Source: Streptomyces blattellae (GTDB taxonomy: Bacteria; Actinomycetota; Actinomycetes; Streptomycetales; Streptomycetaceae). From it: a stretch of 57,487 bases of DNA. The first letter of the stretch is position 1. Each line of letters begins with the position of its first letter. The notes beneath the pieces were generated by a model. It was given only the letters and a program-made list of their open reading frames with translations, was not told the DNA's origin and did no database searches. The position numbers and the translations under genes are program-made. The stretch is taken from NCBI RefSeq assembly GCF_009709555.1, contig NZ_WJBG01000216.1, positions 1-57,487 on the forward strand, given 5' to 3'. Below, piece by piece: positions 1 to 8,893 of this stretch.

Positions 1-59
1 GCCTAATGGGAGCTGCCGGGTCGGAGAGACTCGGTGCCGTAGCCGCCAGCAGGTGAGCA

Positions 60-180
60 CTTATGTCGCCGGAACCACTGTGAGTTCTGTGGTCAGACCG
101 TGCCCCTGCTGGTTGGCCGGAAGGCCATGACCGCTGATGGGGTGGCGTGCCCGCCGAGCTGAGCGTGAGCACTGGATCCA
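60..180 (+). ncRNA. Candidate IS110 bridge RNA region
   Basis: The non-coding left end of IS110-group elements is known to encode a bridge RNA that pairs with target and donor DNA. This stretch lies directly upstream of the recombinase gene and can fold. TGGCC/GGCCA close a GGAA tetraloop at 114-127, and ACCAC (74-78) can pair with GTGGT (89-93). Nine bases at 90-98 (TGGTCAGAC) are the exact reverse complement of 1490-1498, which spans the right junction. Exact ends and fold are not determined, and the assignment is an inference from position and family. Confidence 0.35.
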
Positions 181-244
181 TTAGGCCGCGTGCCGTGTCT
201 TCCGCGGGCTGCATGACCGGGAAGTACCTGACCTGGAGGATGAG

Positions 245-1471
245 TTGCTGCTGATCGGCGACGACTGGGCCGAGGACCACCACGATGTCGAAGTCCAGGA
301 CACCACCGGCCGCCGCCTCGCGACCGCAAGGTTGCCCGAGGGCGCGGACGGTATCACCAAGCTCCACGAGCTTGTGGCGAAGCATGCGGGTGAGGACCTC
401 GTCCCCTGCGACGTGATCGTCGGGATCGAGACGGACCGCGGCACCTGGGTGCAGGCCCTGCTTGCGGCCGGCTACCGGGTCTACGCGATCAACCCTCGGC
501 AGGTCGCCCGGTTCAAGGAGCGGTACAGCACCTCCGGCGCCAAGAGCGACAGAGGCGACGCCCACGCGCTGGCCGACATGGTCCGCATCGACCGCGACCA
601 GCTGCGGCCCATCGCCGGCGACAGCGACCAGGCCCAGGCCGTCAAGGTCGTCGCCCGCGCCCACCAGACCCTGATCTGGGAACGCACCCGCACCTTCCAA
701 CGACTGCGCAACACGCTGCGCGAGTACTTCCCCGCAGCCCTGAACGCCTACGCGAGCCTGGAGCTGACCAGCACCGACGCGCTGGAACTGCTCATCAAGG
801 CGCCCACCCCCCAGGCGGCGGCCAGGCTCACCCGCATCCAGATCACCGCCATCTTGGCCCGCGCCCGACGCCACAACCGGGACCAGAAGGCCGGGGCCAT
901 CCAGGCCGCCTTGCGCGAGAAGCACCTGGAACTGCCCGAGCCGGTGGCCGCCGCCTACGGGGCCACCACGACCGCCCATGCTCGTCTCCTGATCGCCCTC
1001 AACGAACAGATAGCCGCGATGGAAGAGCAGGTGAAGGCGCATTTTCTCGCGCACCCGGACGCTGAGATCTACCTCTCCATGCCCGGCATCGGAGAGATCA
1101 CCGGCGCCCGGGTGCTCGCCGAGTTCGGGGACGATCCCACCCGTTACAGCTCCGCCAAGGCCCGCAAGAACTACGCCGGAACCAGCCCCGTTACCCGGGC
1201 CTCCGGCAAGAGCCACACCGTCCAGGCCCGCTACGTGCGCAACAACCGGCTCGCCGACGCGCTTCAGCGCCAGGCGTTCTCCGCCCTGCGGGCCTCACCC
1301 GGCGCCCGCCGGTACTACGACAAGCAGCGAGCCCGCGAGGCCGGCTACAACTCTGCCCTCCGCCAGGTCGGCAACAGGCTCGTCGGCATCCTCCACGGAT
1401 GCCTCAAGACCCGCACCCTCTACGACGAAGCAACCGCCTGGTCGCACCACGCACAACCCCATACCGCTTGA
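245..1471 (+). CDS. IS110-family transposase (DEDD recombinase)
   Basis: This is a 408-residue recombinase of usual IS110 length. The N-terminal half is the RuvC-like DEDD domain: an acidic residue in the LLIGDDWAEDHHDV start, the second in VGIETDRGTW, and SGAKSDRGDAHALAD supplying the last acidic residues. The C-terminal half is the Transposase_20 domain, with the PGIGEITGARVLAEFGD and KNYAGTSPVTRASGK motifs and the conserved serine region. The TTG at 245 is the first possible start after the in-frame stop at 182-184, and GGAGG lies just upstream. The gene looks intact. Known relatives move DNA between a donor junction and a short target guided by a bridge RNA. Confidence 0.92.
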   Translation: MLLIGDDWAEDHHDVEVQDTTGRRLATARLPEGADGITKLHELVAKHAGEDLVPCDVIVGIETDRGTWVQALLAAGYRVYAINPRQVARFKERYSTSGAKSDRGDAHALADMVRIDRDQLRPIAGDSDQAQAVKVVARAHQTLIWERTRTFQRLRNTLREYFPAALNAYASLELTSTDALELLIKAPTPQAAARLTRIQITAILARARRHNRDQKAGAIQAALREKHLELPEPVAAAYGATTTAHARLLIALNEQIAAMEEQVKAHFLAHPDAEIYLSMPGIGEITGARVLAEFGDDPTRYSSAKARKNYAGTSPVTRASGKSHTVQARYVRNNRLADALQRQAFSALRASPGARRYYDKQRAREAGYNSALRQVGNRLVGILHGCLKTRTLYDEATAWSHHAQPHTA

Positions 1472-1493
1472 CACCAAACGACATGGGGTGTCT

Positions 1494-2981
1494 GACCAGG
1501 GCCAGGCCGATACCACGTCCGTGCGGACGGTGGTCCGAGGGTTTGGTGGACCAGCCGTCGGTGAACACCAGCTCGCGCATCTCCGGCGGTATGCCCGGCC
1601 CGGTATCGGCCACGCGCAGGACGGCGGTGGTGCCCTCGGCCCGCAGCTCCACCTCGATGAAGGGGTTGGAGGGCCGGTGCCCGGCCACCGCGTCCACGGC
1701 GTTGTCGATGAGGTTGCCCAGGACGGTGACCAGCTCCCGCGGATCGACCACCCGGTCGGCCAGCCGCGTGACGGGGGACAGCCGCAGCGGTACGCCGCGT
1801 TCGGCGGCGACGGCGGACTTGCCGACCAGCAGCGCCGACAGCAGCGGGTCCCGGACGCGCTCGGCGATCTGCTCGGCGGACGACCGGCGGGTGTGGGCGA
1901 CATCGGCGATGAGCTGGGCGGCCCGGTCGTAGCGGCCGATCTCGATCAGCCCGAGGAGGGTGTGCAGACGGTTGGCGTGTTCGTGGCCCTGGGCGCGCAG
2001 CGCGTCCAGCAGCCCCTGCGTGCTGTCCAGTTCGCGGCCGAGGAGTTCCAGTTCGGTGCGGTCGCGCAGCGTCACCACCGTCCCGCCGTCCCGGGTCGGC
2101 ATGCGGTTGGCGATCAGTACCCGGCCGCCGCTGACGGTCAGCAGGTCGGCCCCGGCGACGCGTCCGGCCAGCACGTCCGCCGTTCGGCCCGGGGGCAGCG
2201 CCTGGTCCGGGGTGTGGCCGGTGGCGTCCGTGTCGAGGTTCAGCAGTCTCCTGGCCTCGTCGTTGACCAGGCGGATCCTGCCGCGCCGGTCGCAGGCGAC
2301 GACGCCCTCCCGGACGCCGTGCAGCATGGCCTCGCGCTCGTCGAGGAGGGCGGAGATGTCAGCGAACGCGACTCCGTGGGTGCGGCGGCGCAGGCTGAGG
2401 GAGACCAGGAGAACGGCCAGGACGCCGACGGCGAGCGCGGCGCCCGCGTACAGCATCATCCCGGGAACCGCGCCGAAGAGCTGGTCGCGCACGCTGCCGT
2501 AGGCGATGCCGACCGAGACCGCCCCCACGATGCCGCCCTGGTCGTCGAGCAGCGGCACCTTGGCGCGGGCGGAGCGGCCGAGCGTTCCGGTGTCGATCTC
2601 CATGACCTCGTGGCCGGCGAGCGCGCGATCGGGATCCGTGGAGACGTGGTAGCCGATCCGGGCCGGGTTGGTGTGCGACCAGCGCACGCCGTGGGTGTCC
2701 ATCACGACGACGTACAGCGCCCCGGTGGCCCGGCGTATGCGTTCGGCCTTCTGCTGCACCGGCCCCGACGAACTCGGCTCGGTGGCGACGAGATCGCGTG
2801 CGATGTCCGGCTGGGCGGCGGTCTGGGCGATGGCGAGCGCACGACGCATCGCCTGGTCGTCGAGGTGGGAGCCGAACGGGGCGAGGAAGAGTCCGGTGGC
2901 GAGAATTGTCACACCCGTGGTGATGGCCAGCTGCACGGCCAGCACCTGGGCGAAAACACGCCGGGGCCGGGGAATCCGCAC
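1494..2981 (-). pseudogene. CitA/DcuS-type sensor histidine kinase, C-terminus removed by IS110
   Basis: This is a membrane sensor kinase of the citrate/dicarboxylate type. It has a transmembrane helix near residues 11-33, a periplasmic PAS-like sensor, a second helix near 172-195 and a cytoplasmic PAS. The H-box (QGHEHANRLHTLLGL), N-box (LGNLIDNAVDA) and G1 (VADTGPGIPPE) are present, and G2 GRGIGLALV ends at residue 496. The frame then runs into IS110 DNA and stops at 1404, so about the last 30-40 residues of the ATPase fold are lost. The GTG start has GAGGT upstream. Kinases of this type normally sit in an operon with a response regulator. Any such gene would lie on the far side of the IS, outside the window. 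Activity after truncation is doubtful. Confidence 0.85.
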
Positions 2982-3002
2982 GTGCCTACCTCATCTTTCC
3001 TG

Positions 3003-3042
3003 GTCACCCGACGTCACCCGCCACCGCCCGCCATCGCCCGAC
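3003..3042. repeat. Four 10-bp direct repeats upstream of the sensor kinase
   Basis: The units GTCACCCGAC, GTCACCCGCC, ACCGCCCGCC and ATCGCCCGAC follow one another without a gap, each one helical turn long. They lie 22 bp upstream of the kinase start, in the 293-bp divergent spacer (2982-3274). The same spacer has two GATTGA copies 13 bp apart (3052-3057, 3065-3070). The spacer must hold the promoters of the kinase and of the transporter operon, but I could not place -10/-35 elements confidently. Confidence 0.5.
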
Positions 3043-3274
3043 GACTCATGGGATTGATTCATGCGATTGACGCGGTTGTGAACGAAAGGTAAGCGCCCGA
3101 GGGGCCGCTGCCCAGTCCTGTGGCGTGTTTTCGTCGCCATACCGTTGGCACAACGAGCAAAACGCCGCTTGTGCGCAGAAGAGCGGGTTGCGCCCACAAG
3201 ACTCCCGGTGTGGCTCCGGTCACTCCTAACCTCCCGGCAACAAGTGCCAGCGGGCACGTTCGAGGAGGAGAACC

Positions 3275-4414
3275 ATGGCCAGAACCCACCACCCCGCGAC
3301 CGCGCTCGCCCTGGCGCTCGCGCTCGGCGGCGCGCTGACCGCCTGCGGAGGCGGCAGTGACACGCCCAAGGTGGCGGAGAACAAGATCGCGACGGGCGCG
3401 GTGCCCGCCTACTACCCCGAGGACTACGACGCCCTGATCGAGGAGGCCAAGAAGGAGGGCGGCAAGCTGACCGTCTACTCCAACCTCGGCGACGAGAACA
3501 TGGCCCCCATCGTCCGCGACTTCAAGAAGAAGTACGACTGGATCAAGACCGTCTCGATCAACGAGCTCGACAGCGACGAGCTGTTCCAGAAGGTCCTCTC
3601 GGAGAACGCGTCCGGCTCCTCCCCGGCGGACGTGCTGATCTCCAGCGCGGCGAGCGCCTGGGCGGACTTCTCCGGGCGCGGGGACACGGTCCTGGAGTAC
3701 AAGTCCCCGGAGCTCTCCGAACTCGGCGAATCCGCGGAGCTGCTGCCCAGCGTCTACTCGATGTCGCAGGACCCGATGACGATCGCCTACAACACCTCCC
3801 TGATGGAGCAGGCCCCGACCGGCATCGCCGACCTGGCCGAGATCGTCAGCGCGGACGAGGGCAAGTTCAAGGACAAGGTCACGGTCCGCGACCCGGAGGG
3901 CTCGTTCGGCTTCACGATCACCCGTGCCCTCACCGAGGGCAGCCCCGGCGCGTGGGACTCGCTGAAGACGATCCTCCCGCTGACCCGCCCCGAGACCTCC
4001 TCCGGCACCCAGTTGGAGAAGATCGTCGCCGGTGAGTACACGGCCGGCTTCCTGATCAGCGCCTCGCCCGCGTACCCGGTCGTCGAGGACAGCGCCGGAC
4101 TGGTGAAGATCGTCTTCCCCGAGGACGGCACCGTGGTCCTGCCCCGCGGCCTCGGCGTCGCCGCCGAGGCGCCGCACCCGGCGACCTCGAAGCTCTTCCT
4201 GGACTTCGCGCTCTCTGAGGAAGGCCAGCGCGCGGTCGCCGAGGGCGGACTGTCGTCCTACCGGGAGGGCGTCGAGGGCGAGGGCCTGCACACCTACCAG
4301 GAGGTCGTCGACGCGGTCGGCGAGGACAAGATCATCCACGTCGACTACGAGGCCGTCGCGAAGAACGACGCCGACGCCTGGCTCGACCGGTTCAACGGAC
4401 TCCTCAAGAAGTAG
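3275..4414 (+). CDS. ABC transporter substrate-binding lipoprotein (Fe3+/AEP-type)
   Basis: This is the solute-binding lipoprotein of the three-gene importer at 3275-7337, 379 residues long. It has a signal peptide with lipobox LTAC at about residue 24, then an acidic linker. The mature domain begins KLTVYSNLGDENMAPIVRDFKKKY, typical of type-2 ferric or 2-aminoethylphosphonate binding proteins. TIAYNTSLM and the later PEDGTVVLPRGLGVAAEAPHP segment fit the same fold. GAGGAGG stands seven bases before the ATG. The ligand cannot be told from sequence: a Fe3+ complex, a phosphonate, or another small anion are all possible. The divergent CitA-like kinase may once have sensed the same ligand. Confidence 0.85.
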   Translation: MARTHHPATALALALALGGALTACGGGSDTPKVAENKIATGAVPAYYPEDYDALIEEAKKEGGKLTVYSNLGDENMAPIVRDFKKKYDWIKTVSINELDSDELFQKVLSENASGSSPADVLISSAASAWADFSGRGDTVLEYKSPELSELGESAELLPSVYSMSQDPMTIAYNTSLMEQAPTGIADLAEIVSADEGKFKDKVTVRDPEGSFGFTITRALTEGSPGAWDSLKTILPLTRPETSSGTQLEKIVAGEYTAGFLISASPAYPVVEDSAGLVKIVFPEDGTVVLPRGLGVAAEAPHPATSKLFLDFALSEEGQRAVAEGGLSSYREGVEGEGLHTYQEVVDAVGEDKIIHVDYEAVAKNDADAWLDRFNGLLKK

Positions 4415-4447
4415 GCACCCCTGAAGGGACGATCGGAGCCAGAGCAG

Positions 4448-6217
4448 ATGTCAACCCTGACCCAGCCGCCCCGCACGCCGGCCGGCGAGCATGAGAAAAC
4501 GTTCAAGCCGCCGCGTTACCGCCGTCCCCTCGGCATCGGGCGGGACCAGGTCGTCCAGTACGGGGTACTGGCGTTCCTCGCCGTCCTGGTACTGGCCCCG
4601 ATCGTCCCGACCCTCTACCAGAGCGTGCGCAACCGCCCGCTCTACGAAGCGGGCGGCGCCTTCACCCTCAGTGGCTACACCAGGCTCTTCACCGACGCCG
4701 GCTTCGGCGACGTAGCGCTCAACACGCTGCTGTTCGCCGGGCTCACCACGCTGCTGAGCCTGGCCATCGCCATCCCGATGGCGATCGTGGTGGTCCGCAC
4801 CAAGCTGCCGGGCGGCCGGCTGATCGCCCTGGCGATGCAGTGGCCGTTCTTCATCTCCTCGCTGATCCTGGGCTTCGGCTGGATCATCATGTACGGCCCG
4901 GCCGGGTTCGTCAGCATCCAGATCCAGCAGGTCTTCGGCGGCGTGCCGTGGAACCTCTACTCGATTCCCGGGATGGCGCTCACGGAGGCCGTGGCACTCG
5001 CCCCGATCGCCTACGTGTTCTGCGCGGGCGCGCTGCGCCAGTCGGACGCCTCCCTGGAGTCGGCGGCCCAGGTCTGCGGCGCGGGACCGCTGCGGATCCT
5101 GATGCAGGTGGTCGTACCGCTGTTGCGACCGCCCATCGTCTACAGCGCCATCCTGGTGTTCTCCGTCTCGCTGGAGACCCTGAGCGTGCCGCTGCTGTAC
5201 GGCCAGCCGGTGGACATCGATGTGTTCTCGACGTTCCTGTACCACAACGGCCTGCAGTCGGTGGACCCCGACTACACGATGCTGGGCGCGGCCTCCACGA
5301 TCATCCTGTTCGTCACGCTGAGCCTGGTCGCGGTGCAGGCCAAGCTGCTCAAGGACGCCGCCCGCTTCGTCTCCGTACGCGGCAAGGTGACCCGCCCCCG
5401 CAAGCTGGACCTCGGCTGGCTGAAGTGGGTGAGCATCGTGTGCATCTGGTTGTACGTCATCGCCGGCGCCCTCATCCCGATCCTCGGGCTGGTCCTCCGC
5501 TCCTTCACGCTGATATTCACCCCGCTCCAGTCGCCGCTGAAGACGGTCACCACAAAGAACTACGAGATCGTCTTCGGCTCCGACAACTACGTGCAGTCCC
5601 TCTGGAACAGCCTCATCGTCGCCGGGATCGGCTCGGTGACGATCAGCGCCATCGCGGTGCTCGCGGTGATGGTCGCCCGCCGCTCCACCTTCCGTTTCGG
5701 CCGGGCCGTGGAGTACCTCGCGCTGATCCCGCAGTCGCTGCCCGGCATCATCATCGGTATCGGCTTCTTCTGGGCCTTCGCGCTCGCCCCGTTCGGCATC
5801 GGCTCAGTGCTGCAGGGCACCGTCTACGCCGTCATCATCGCCTTCGGCATGCGCGCTCTGCCCAGTGCGTTCGGCTCCATCGCCCCGGCGATCATGCAGA
5901 TCGGCGGCGAGCTGGACAACGCGGCCCGGGTCTCCGGCGCCGACTGGGTGATGACGTTCTTCCGCGTCCTGCGGGCCCTCGTCACCCCGGCGTTCGCCGG
6001 AGCGCTGGTCCTCACCTTCGTGATCATGCTCAAGGAATACTCCCCGGCCGTGTTCCTCAGCTCCGCGGACAACAACATCCTCGGCACCACCATGCTCAGC
6101 CTCTGGACCCAGGGCCGGGCCGGATCCGTCGCCGCTCTGGCGACCCTCCAGATCGCCATCACCGCGGTCTTCGTCGCACTCGCGGGCCTGCTCATGAAGG
6201 GAAAGCACCATGCCTGA
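4448..6217 (+). CDS. ABC transporter permease, two fused membrane domains (FbpB-like)
   Basis: This is a 589-residue inner-membrane permease in which two BinPDT1 domains are fused, as in FbpB/ThiP-type importers. There are about 12 hydrophobic segments. The first starts near residue 35 (YGVLAFLAVLVLAPIVP) and the second half starts near 335. Each half carries an EAA-type coupling loop for the ATPase, around AAQVCGAGPLRILMQVVVPLL and AARVSGADWVMTFFRVLRAL. It begins 33 bp after the binding-protein gene and overlaps the ATPase gene by 8 bp, so the three are one operon. Confidence 0.9.
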   Translation: MSTLTQPPRTPAGEHEKTFKPPRYRRPLGIGRDQVVQYGVLAFLAVLVLAPIVPTLYQSVRNRPLYEAGGAFTLSGYTRLFTDAGFGDVALNTLLFAGLTTLLSLAIAIPMAIVVVRTKLPGGRLIALAMQWPFFISSLILGFGWIIMYGPAGFVSIQIQQVFGGVPWNLYSIPGMALTEAVALAPIAYVFCAGALRQSDASLESAAQVCGAGPLRILMQVVVPLLRPPIVYSAILVFSVSLETLSVPLLYGQPVDIDVFSTFLYHNGLQSVDPDYTMLGAASTIILFVTLSLVAVQAKLLKDAARFVSVRGKVTRPRKLDLGWLKWVSIVCIWLYVIAGALIPILGLVLRSFTLIFTPLQSPLKTVTTKNYEIVFGSDNYVQSLWNSLIVAGIGSVTISAIAVLAVMVARRSTFRFGRAVEYLALIPQSLPGIIIGIGFFWAFALAPFGIGSVLQGTVYAVIIAFGMRALPSAFGSIAPAIMQIGGELDNAARVSGADWVMTFFRVLRALVTPAFAGALVLTFVIMLKEYSPAVFLSSADNNILGTTMLSLWTQGRAGSVAALATLQIAITAVFVALAGLLMKGKHHA

Positions 6218-7337
6218 GGTGACCGTGAAGAACCTGGCCAAGACGTTCGGGGACAACTCCGTCCTCCGCGATGTCACCTTCACCATCAAGGACGGCGAGT
6301 TCTTCACCCTCCTGGGAGCCAGCGGCTGCGGCAAGTCCACCACGCTCAACTGCGTAGCCGGACTCGAACAGCCCACCGAGGGCTCCATCACCGTCGGTGG
6401 AAGGCCCTTCGTCGACACCTCGGCCGGAGTGTTCCTGCCGCCCGAGGAACGCAACCTCGGCATGGTCTTCCAGTCGTACGCGCTGTGGCCGCACATGACC
6501 ATCGCGAAGAACCTCGCGCTGCCCCTCACCATCCGCAAGGTCCCCAAGGAGAAACAGAAGACCCTGATCCACGACGCGCTCGACAAGGTCGGCCTCACCG
6601 AGCTGAAGAACCGCTACCCGCACCAGCTCTCCGGCGGCCAGCAGCAGCGCGTCGCCCTGGCCCGGGCCCTGGTCTACTCTCCCACGGTCCTGCTCCTCGA
6701 CGAGCCGCTGTCCAACCTCGACGCCAAGCTCCGCGAGCAGGCCCGCGCCTGGCTCAAGCGCCTCCAGGAGGAGCTGGGCATCACCACCGTCTATGTCACC
6801 CACGACCAGGAGGAGGCCCTCGCCCTCAGTGACCGGATCGCGGTCATGGAGGGCGGCAACATGATCCAGATCGGCACGCCGTCCGAGATCTACGAGCGTC
6901 CCGCCGCCCCCGCGGTGGCCGCCTTCGTCGGCCGCTGCAACTTCCTCGCCGGCCGGGTGGTCGGGCAGCAGGGCAAGCGGTACAGCATCCTCCTCGACTG
7001 CAGCGCCGACGTGGTGCAGGTCGACAGCGACGAAAAGCTCCCGGGCGGCGACTCCGTCACGGTGGCGATCCGTCCGGAGCGCCTGGAGGTCGTCCCGCAG
7101 CCCGGTACGGCCTCCGGCACCAACCATCTGAAGGCCCACGTCCTCACCAGCTCCTACGTCGGCTCCCGCTACGAGTACGACGTCCGCCTCGGCGACCAGG
7201 TCGTCCAGGTCCTCAGCGGCCAGGGCGGACTGTCCGGGGAGGTGTCCCTCGTCTTCGAGCCCGCCCAGGCGCTCCTGTACGCGGACGAGGTCGAGCTCCC
7301 GGAAGAGCAGCGGGACCTGCTGACGGTCAGCCCCTGA
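6210..7337 (+). CDS. ABC transporter ATP-binding protein (FbpC/PotA type)
   Basis: This 375-residue ATPase energises the importer. Walker A is GASGCGKST near residue 37, followed by the Q-loop FQSYALWP, the signature LSGGQQQR, Walker B VLLLDEPLSNLD and the switch VYVTHDQEE. The last 120 residues form a TOBE-like regulatory domain (VAIRPERLEV). The start overlaps the permease by 8 bp, with AAGGGAAAG upstream. A strong terminator follows 37 bp after the stop, so this gene ends the operon. Confidence 0.93.
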   Translation: MPEVTVKNLAKTFGDNSVLRDVTFTIKDGEFFTLLGASGCGKSTTLNCVAGLEQPTEGSITVGGRPFVDTSAGVFLPPEERNLGMVFQSYALWPHMTIAKNLALPLTIRKVPKEKQKTLIHDALDKVGLTELKNRYPHQLSGGQQQRVALARALVYSPTVLLLDEPLSNLDAKLREQARAWLKRLQEELGITTVYVTHDQEEALALSDRIAVMEGGNMIQIGTPSEIYERPAAPAVAAFVGRCNFLAGRVVGQQGKRYSILLDCSADVVQVDSDEKLPGGDSVTVAIRPERLEVVPQPGTASGTNHLKAHVLTSSYVGSRYEYDVRLGDQVVQVLSGQGGLSGEVSLVFEPAQALLYADEVELPEEQRDLLTVSP

Positions 7338-7373
7338 GGCCCGCGCACCCCGGCCGACCGGCACATGACCGGC

Positions 7374-7419
7374 CCCGGGACGGTGCCCCACCCGGGTTCG
7401 TCCGGGGCGCCGTCCCGGG
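7374..7419 (+). terminator. Rho-independent terminator of the ABC importer operon
   Basis: A 16-bp stem (7374-7389 with 7404-7419) contains a single G-T wobble and closes a 14-base loop. It has no U-tract, which is common in high-GC actinobacteria. Confidence 0.75.
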
Positions 7420-7875
7420 ACACGGCGGCCCACCGCCCCGGGTGGGCGCGGGTGCCCCTCCACCCGGTGTCCTCCCCTGCCGGCGAGTCCGCGGCCGGCT
7501 CGCCGGACAGTGCCTGCCGACGAGCTGACGGTGCGCGACGATCCGGCGGCCTCCCCGACCGCCTTCCCCGTCAAGGCCGTCGGCCTGCCGGCGCGACCCC
7601 GGGCGGCGTATGCCCGAGGGGCGGAACTTGCGAGCGGACGCAGGAACGGCTGTGCCTGTGCGCCGGGCTGCCGGCCGCCGCCGGGCCCGACCGGCGCTCA
7701 GCGCTCCGCTGGAAGTCCGGTGCGTCGGCCGTGGGTCCGCCGTGGCTGGTCGCTCCCCCCGAATTCCCGACTTCGCTCGAACCCGGGGACCCCCATCGCG
7801 GCGGCAACCGCACCTCGACACAGCCCCGCGCCCCTTCGGGGCGAGCCGATACGCACCGGACTTCGACGGACCCGC
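7420..7875. other. 456-bp stretch with no recognisable gene
   Basis: Open frames exist on both strands, but none gives a protein I recognise or has a ribosome-binding site. Their compositions (Arg/Pro/Gly-rich) look like GC-rich noise. The stretch separates the importer terminator from a block of gene fragments and is probably eroded accessory DNA. Confidence 0.5.
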
Positions 7876-8001
7876 TCAGCCAAGCCAGGCCTCGACCTTG
7901 TCCGGGTTCGCGTCGACCCACTTCTTCGCCGCCGCCTCCGGTGTCGTCTTGTCGAGCGCGATGTACTTGGCGACGGTGTTCTGGTCGTCGTTGGTCCAGG
8001 G
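7876..8001 (-). pseudogene. C-terminal fragment of a glycine betaine/proline ABC binding protein (ProX/OpuAC type)
   Basis: Read on the minus strand, this stretch encodes about 40 residues ending in a stop codon at 7876. They include WTNDDQNTVAKYIAL, then DKTTPEAAAKKW and VDANPDKVEAWLG, the usual C-terminus of glycine betaine binding proteins. Upstream of position 8001 the frame is lost: the next bases fit no continuation and an MFS fragment begins at about 8031 on the other strand. There is no start codon and no domain core, so it is a remnant. Confidence 0.7.
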
Positions 8002-8030
8002 ACACCGTCTGGCAGACCTTGATCAGCTCC

Positions 8031-8398
8031 GACAGCTCGTACGTCGGTGGGGTGCTCGGGCCGGTGCTGGTGTTCGGCTTCGGCATGGGGCTGAACTTCG
8101 TCACCCTGACGGTGACCGCGGTGTCCGGTGTCGCCCAGCACGAGGCGGGTGCGGCGTCCGGACTGCTCAACGCCACGCGACAGGTGGGCGGTTCGCTGGG
8201 CCTGTCCATCCTGACGACGGTGTTCGGCTCGGCCAGCAAGGACGAGACGGAGAAACAACTGCCGAAGTTCATGGCCGACGGTTCGGCCGAGCAGAAGGCC
8301 GAGTTCGCCAAGACTCAGCGGTTGCCCGCGCCCTGGGGGCACGACGTACTCACCCACGGCATTTCGATGGGCTTCGTCGCGGCAGCGGCGACGGCCAT
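8031..8398 (+). pseudogene. C-terminal fragment of a DHA2-type MFS drug exporter
   Basis: About 120 residues resemble the last third of EmrB/QacA-type exporters with 14 helices. The fragment includes GGVLGPVLVFGFGMGLNF, the stretch HEAGAASGLLNATRQVGGSLG (in most such pumps the loop before a transmembrane helix) and THGISMGFVAAAATA. There is no start, and the 5' two-thirds are missing. At the 3' end the frame runs into antisense DNA of an ADP-ribosylglycohydrolase fragment within the shared GCGGCAGCGGCGAC stretch. It is a dead fragment left by recombination. Confidence 0.8.
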
Positions 8399-8893
8399 GG
8401 CGCCGACCACGGCCTCACGGTGCTGGTGTGTGGGGTATGCGGAGATCTCGGCCTGGTGGGTCGCCTGCTCCGGATCGTCCGCGTACCAGGCGCCCAGGGG
8501 GGCGATCCGCATCGCTGCGCCGTTCCCCCAGGACCCCCGTCCGTTGAAGAGCGCAGCCGCGAGCTCGCGCCAGTCGCCGCCCTCACGGACCAGCCTCAGC
8601 AGACGGTTGACCGCCGGGCCGTAGCCGCGGTCGAAGTCGTGGTGCTCGGCGAAGGAGCCGGCAAGGGCGTCCTGGTCGATGCGGCGGTGACCGGCGAGGA
8701 CTGCCACGACGGAGCACGCCATCTCCGTGTCGTCCGTCCATTGCCAGGGAGCCTGTGGCAGCTCACGGCGCTTCAGGAGCGGGTAGTTCACCGGCACGAA
8801 GAACTGCGAGCCCAGGGCATCCCCGACCGCGAGTCCGCGCAGGCTCGCCAGGGCGCGGTCCAGGCGCCCGGCGAGAGCGGAGTCAGCGGTCAT
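8391..8893 (-). pseudogene. N-terminal part of an ADP-ribosylglycohydrolase (DraG family)
   Basis: The frame starts at ATG 8893 with MTADSALAGRLDRAL. It shows the family metal-binding features GLAVGDALGSQFF and WTDDTEMACSVV, and continues through GSWGNGAAMRIAPLGAWY to THQHREAVVGAMAVAAA. There it meets the inverted MFS fragment and becomes nonsense, with a stop at 8315. About half of a normal 300-residue enzyme is missing, including the C-terminal metal ligands. The start overlaps the end of the upstream phosphatase gene by 11 bp, so the two were once an operon. Confidence 0.75.

Larger units (their letters stand above)
1..1493 (+). mobile_element. IS110-family insertion sequence, left end outside window
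   Basis: The element consists of a structured non-coding stretch (1-244), one recombinase gene (245-1471) and about 20 bp of right-end DNA. The right boundary is placed at about 1493 because the reading frame of the flanking sensor kinase stops making sense there. The kinase G2 box (GRGIGLALV) is intact up to 1494 and is followed by an AGA codon, rare in this genome, and unrelated residues. No inverted repeats are obvious, as is usual for IS110 elements. The boundary is uncertain by a few bases, and the left junction lies beyond position 1. Confidence 0.8.
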
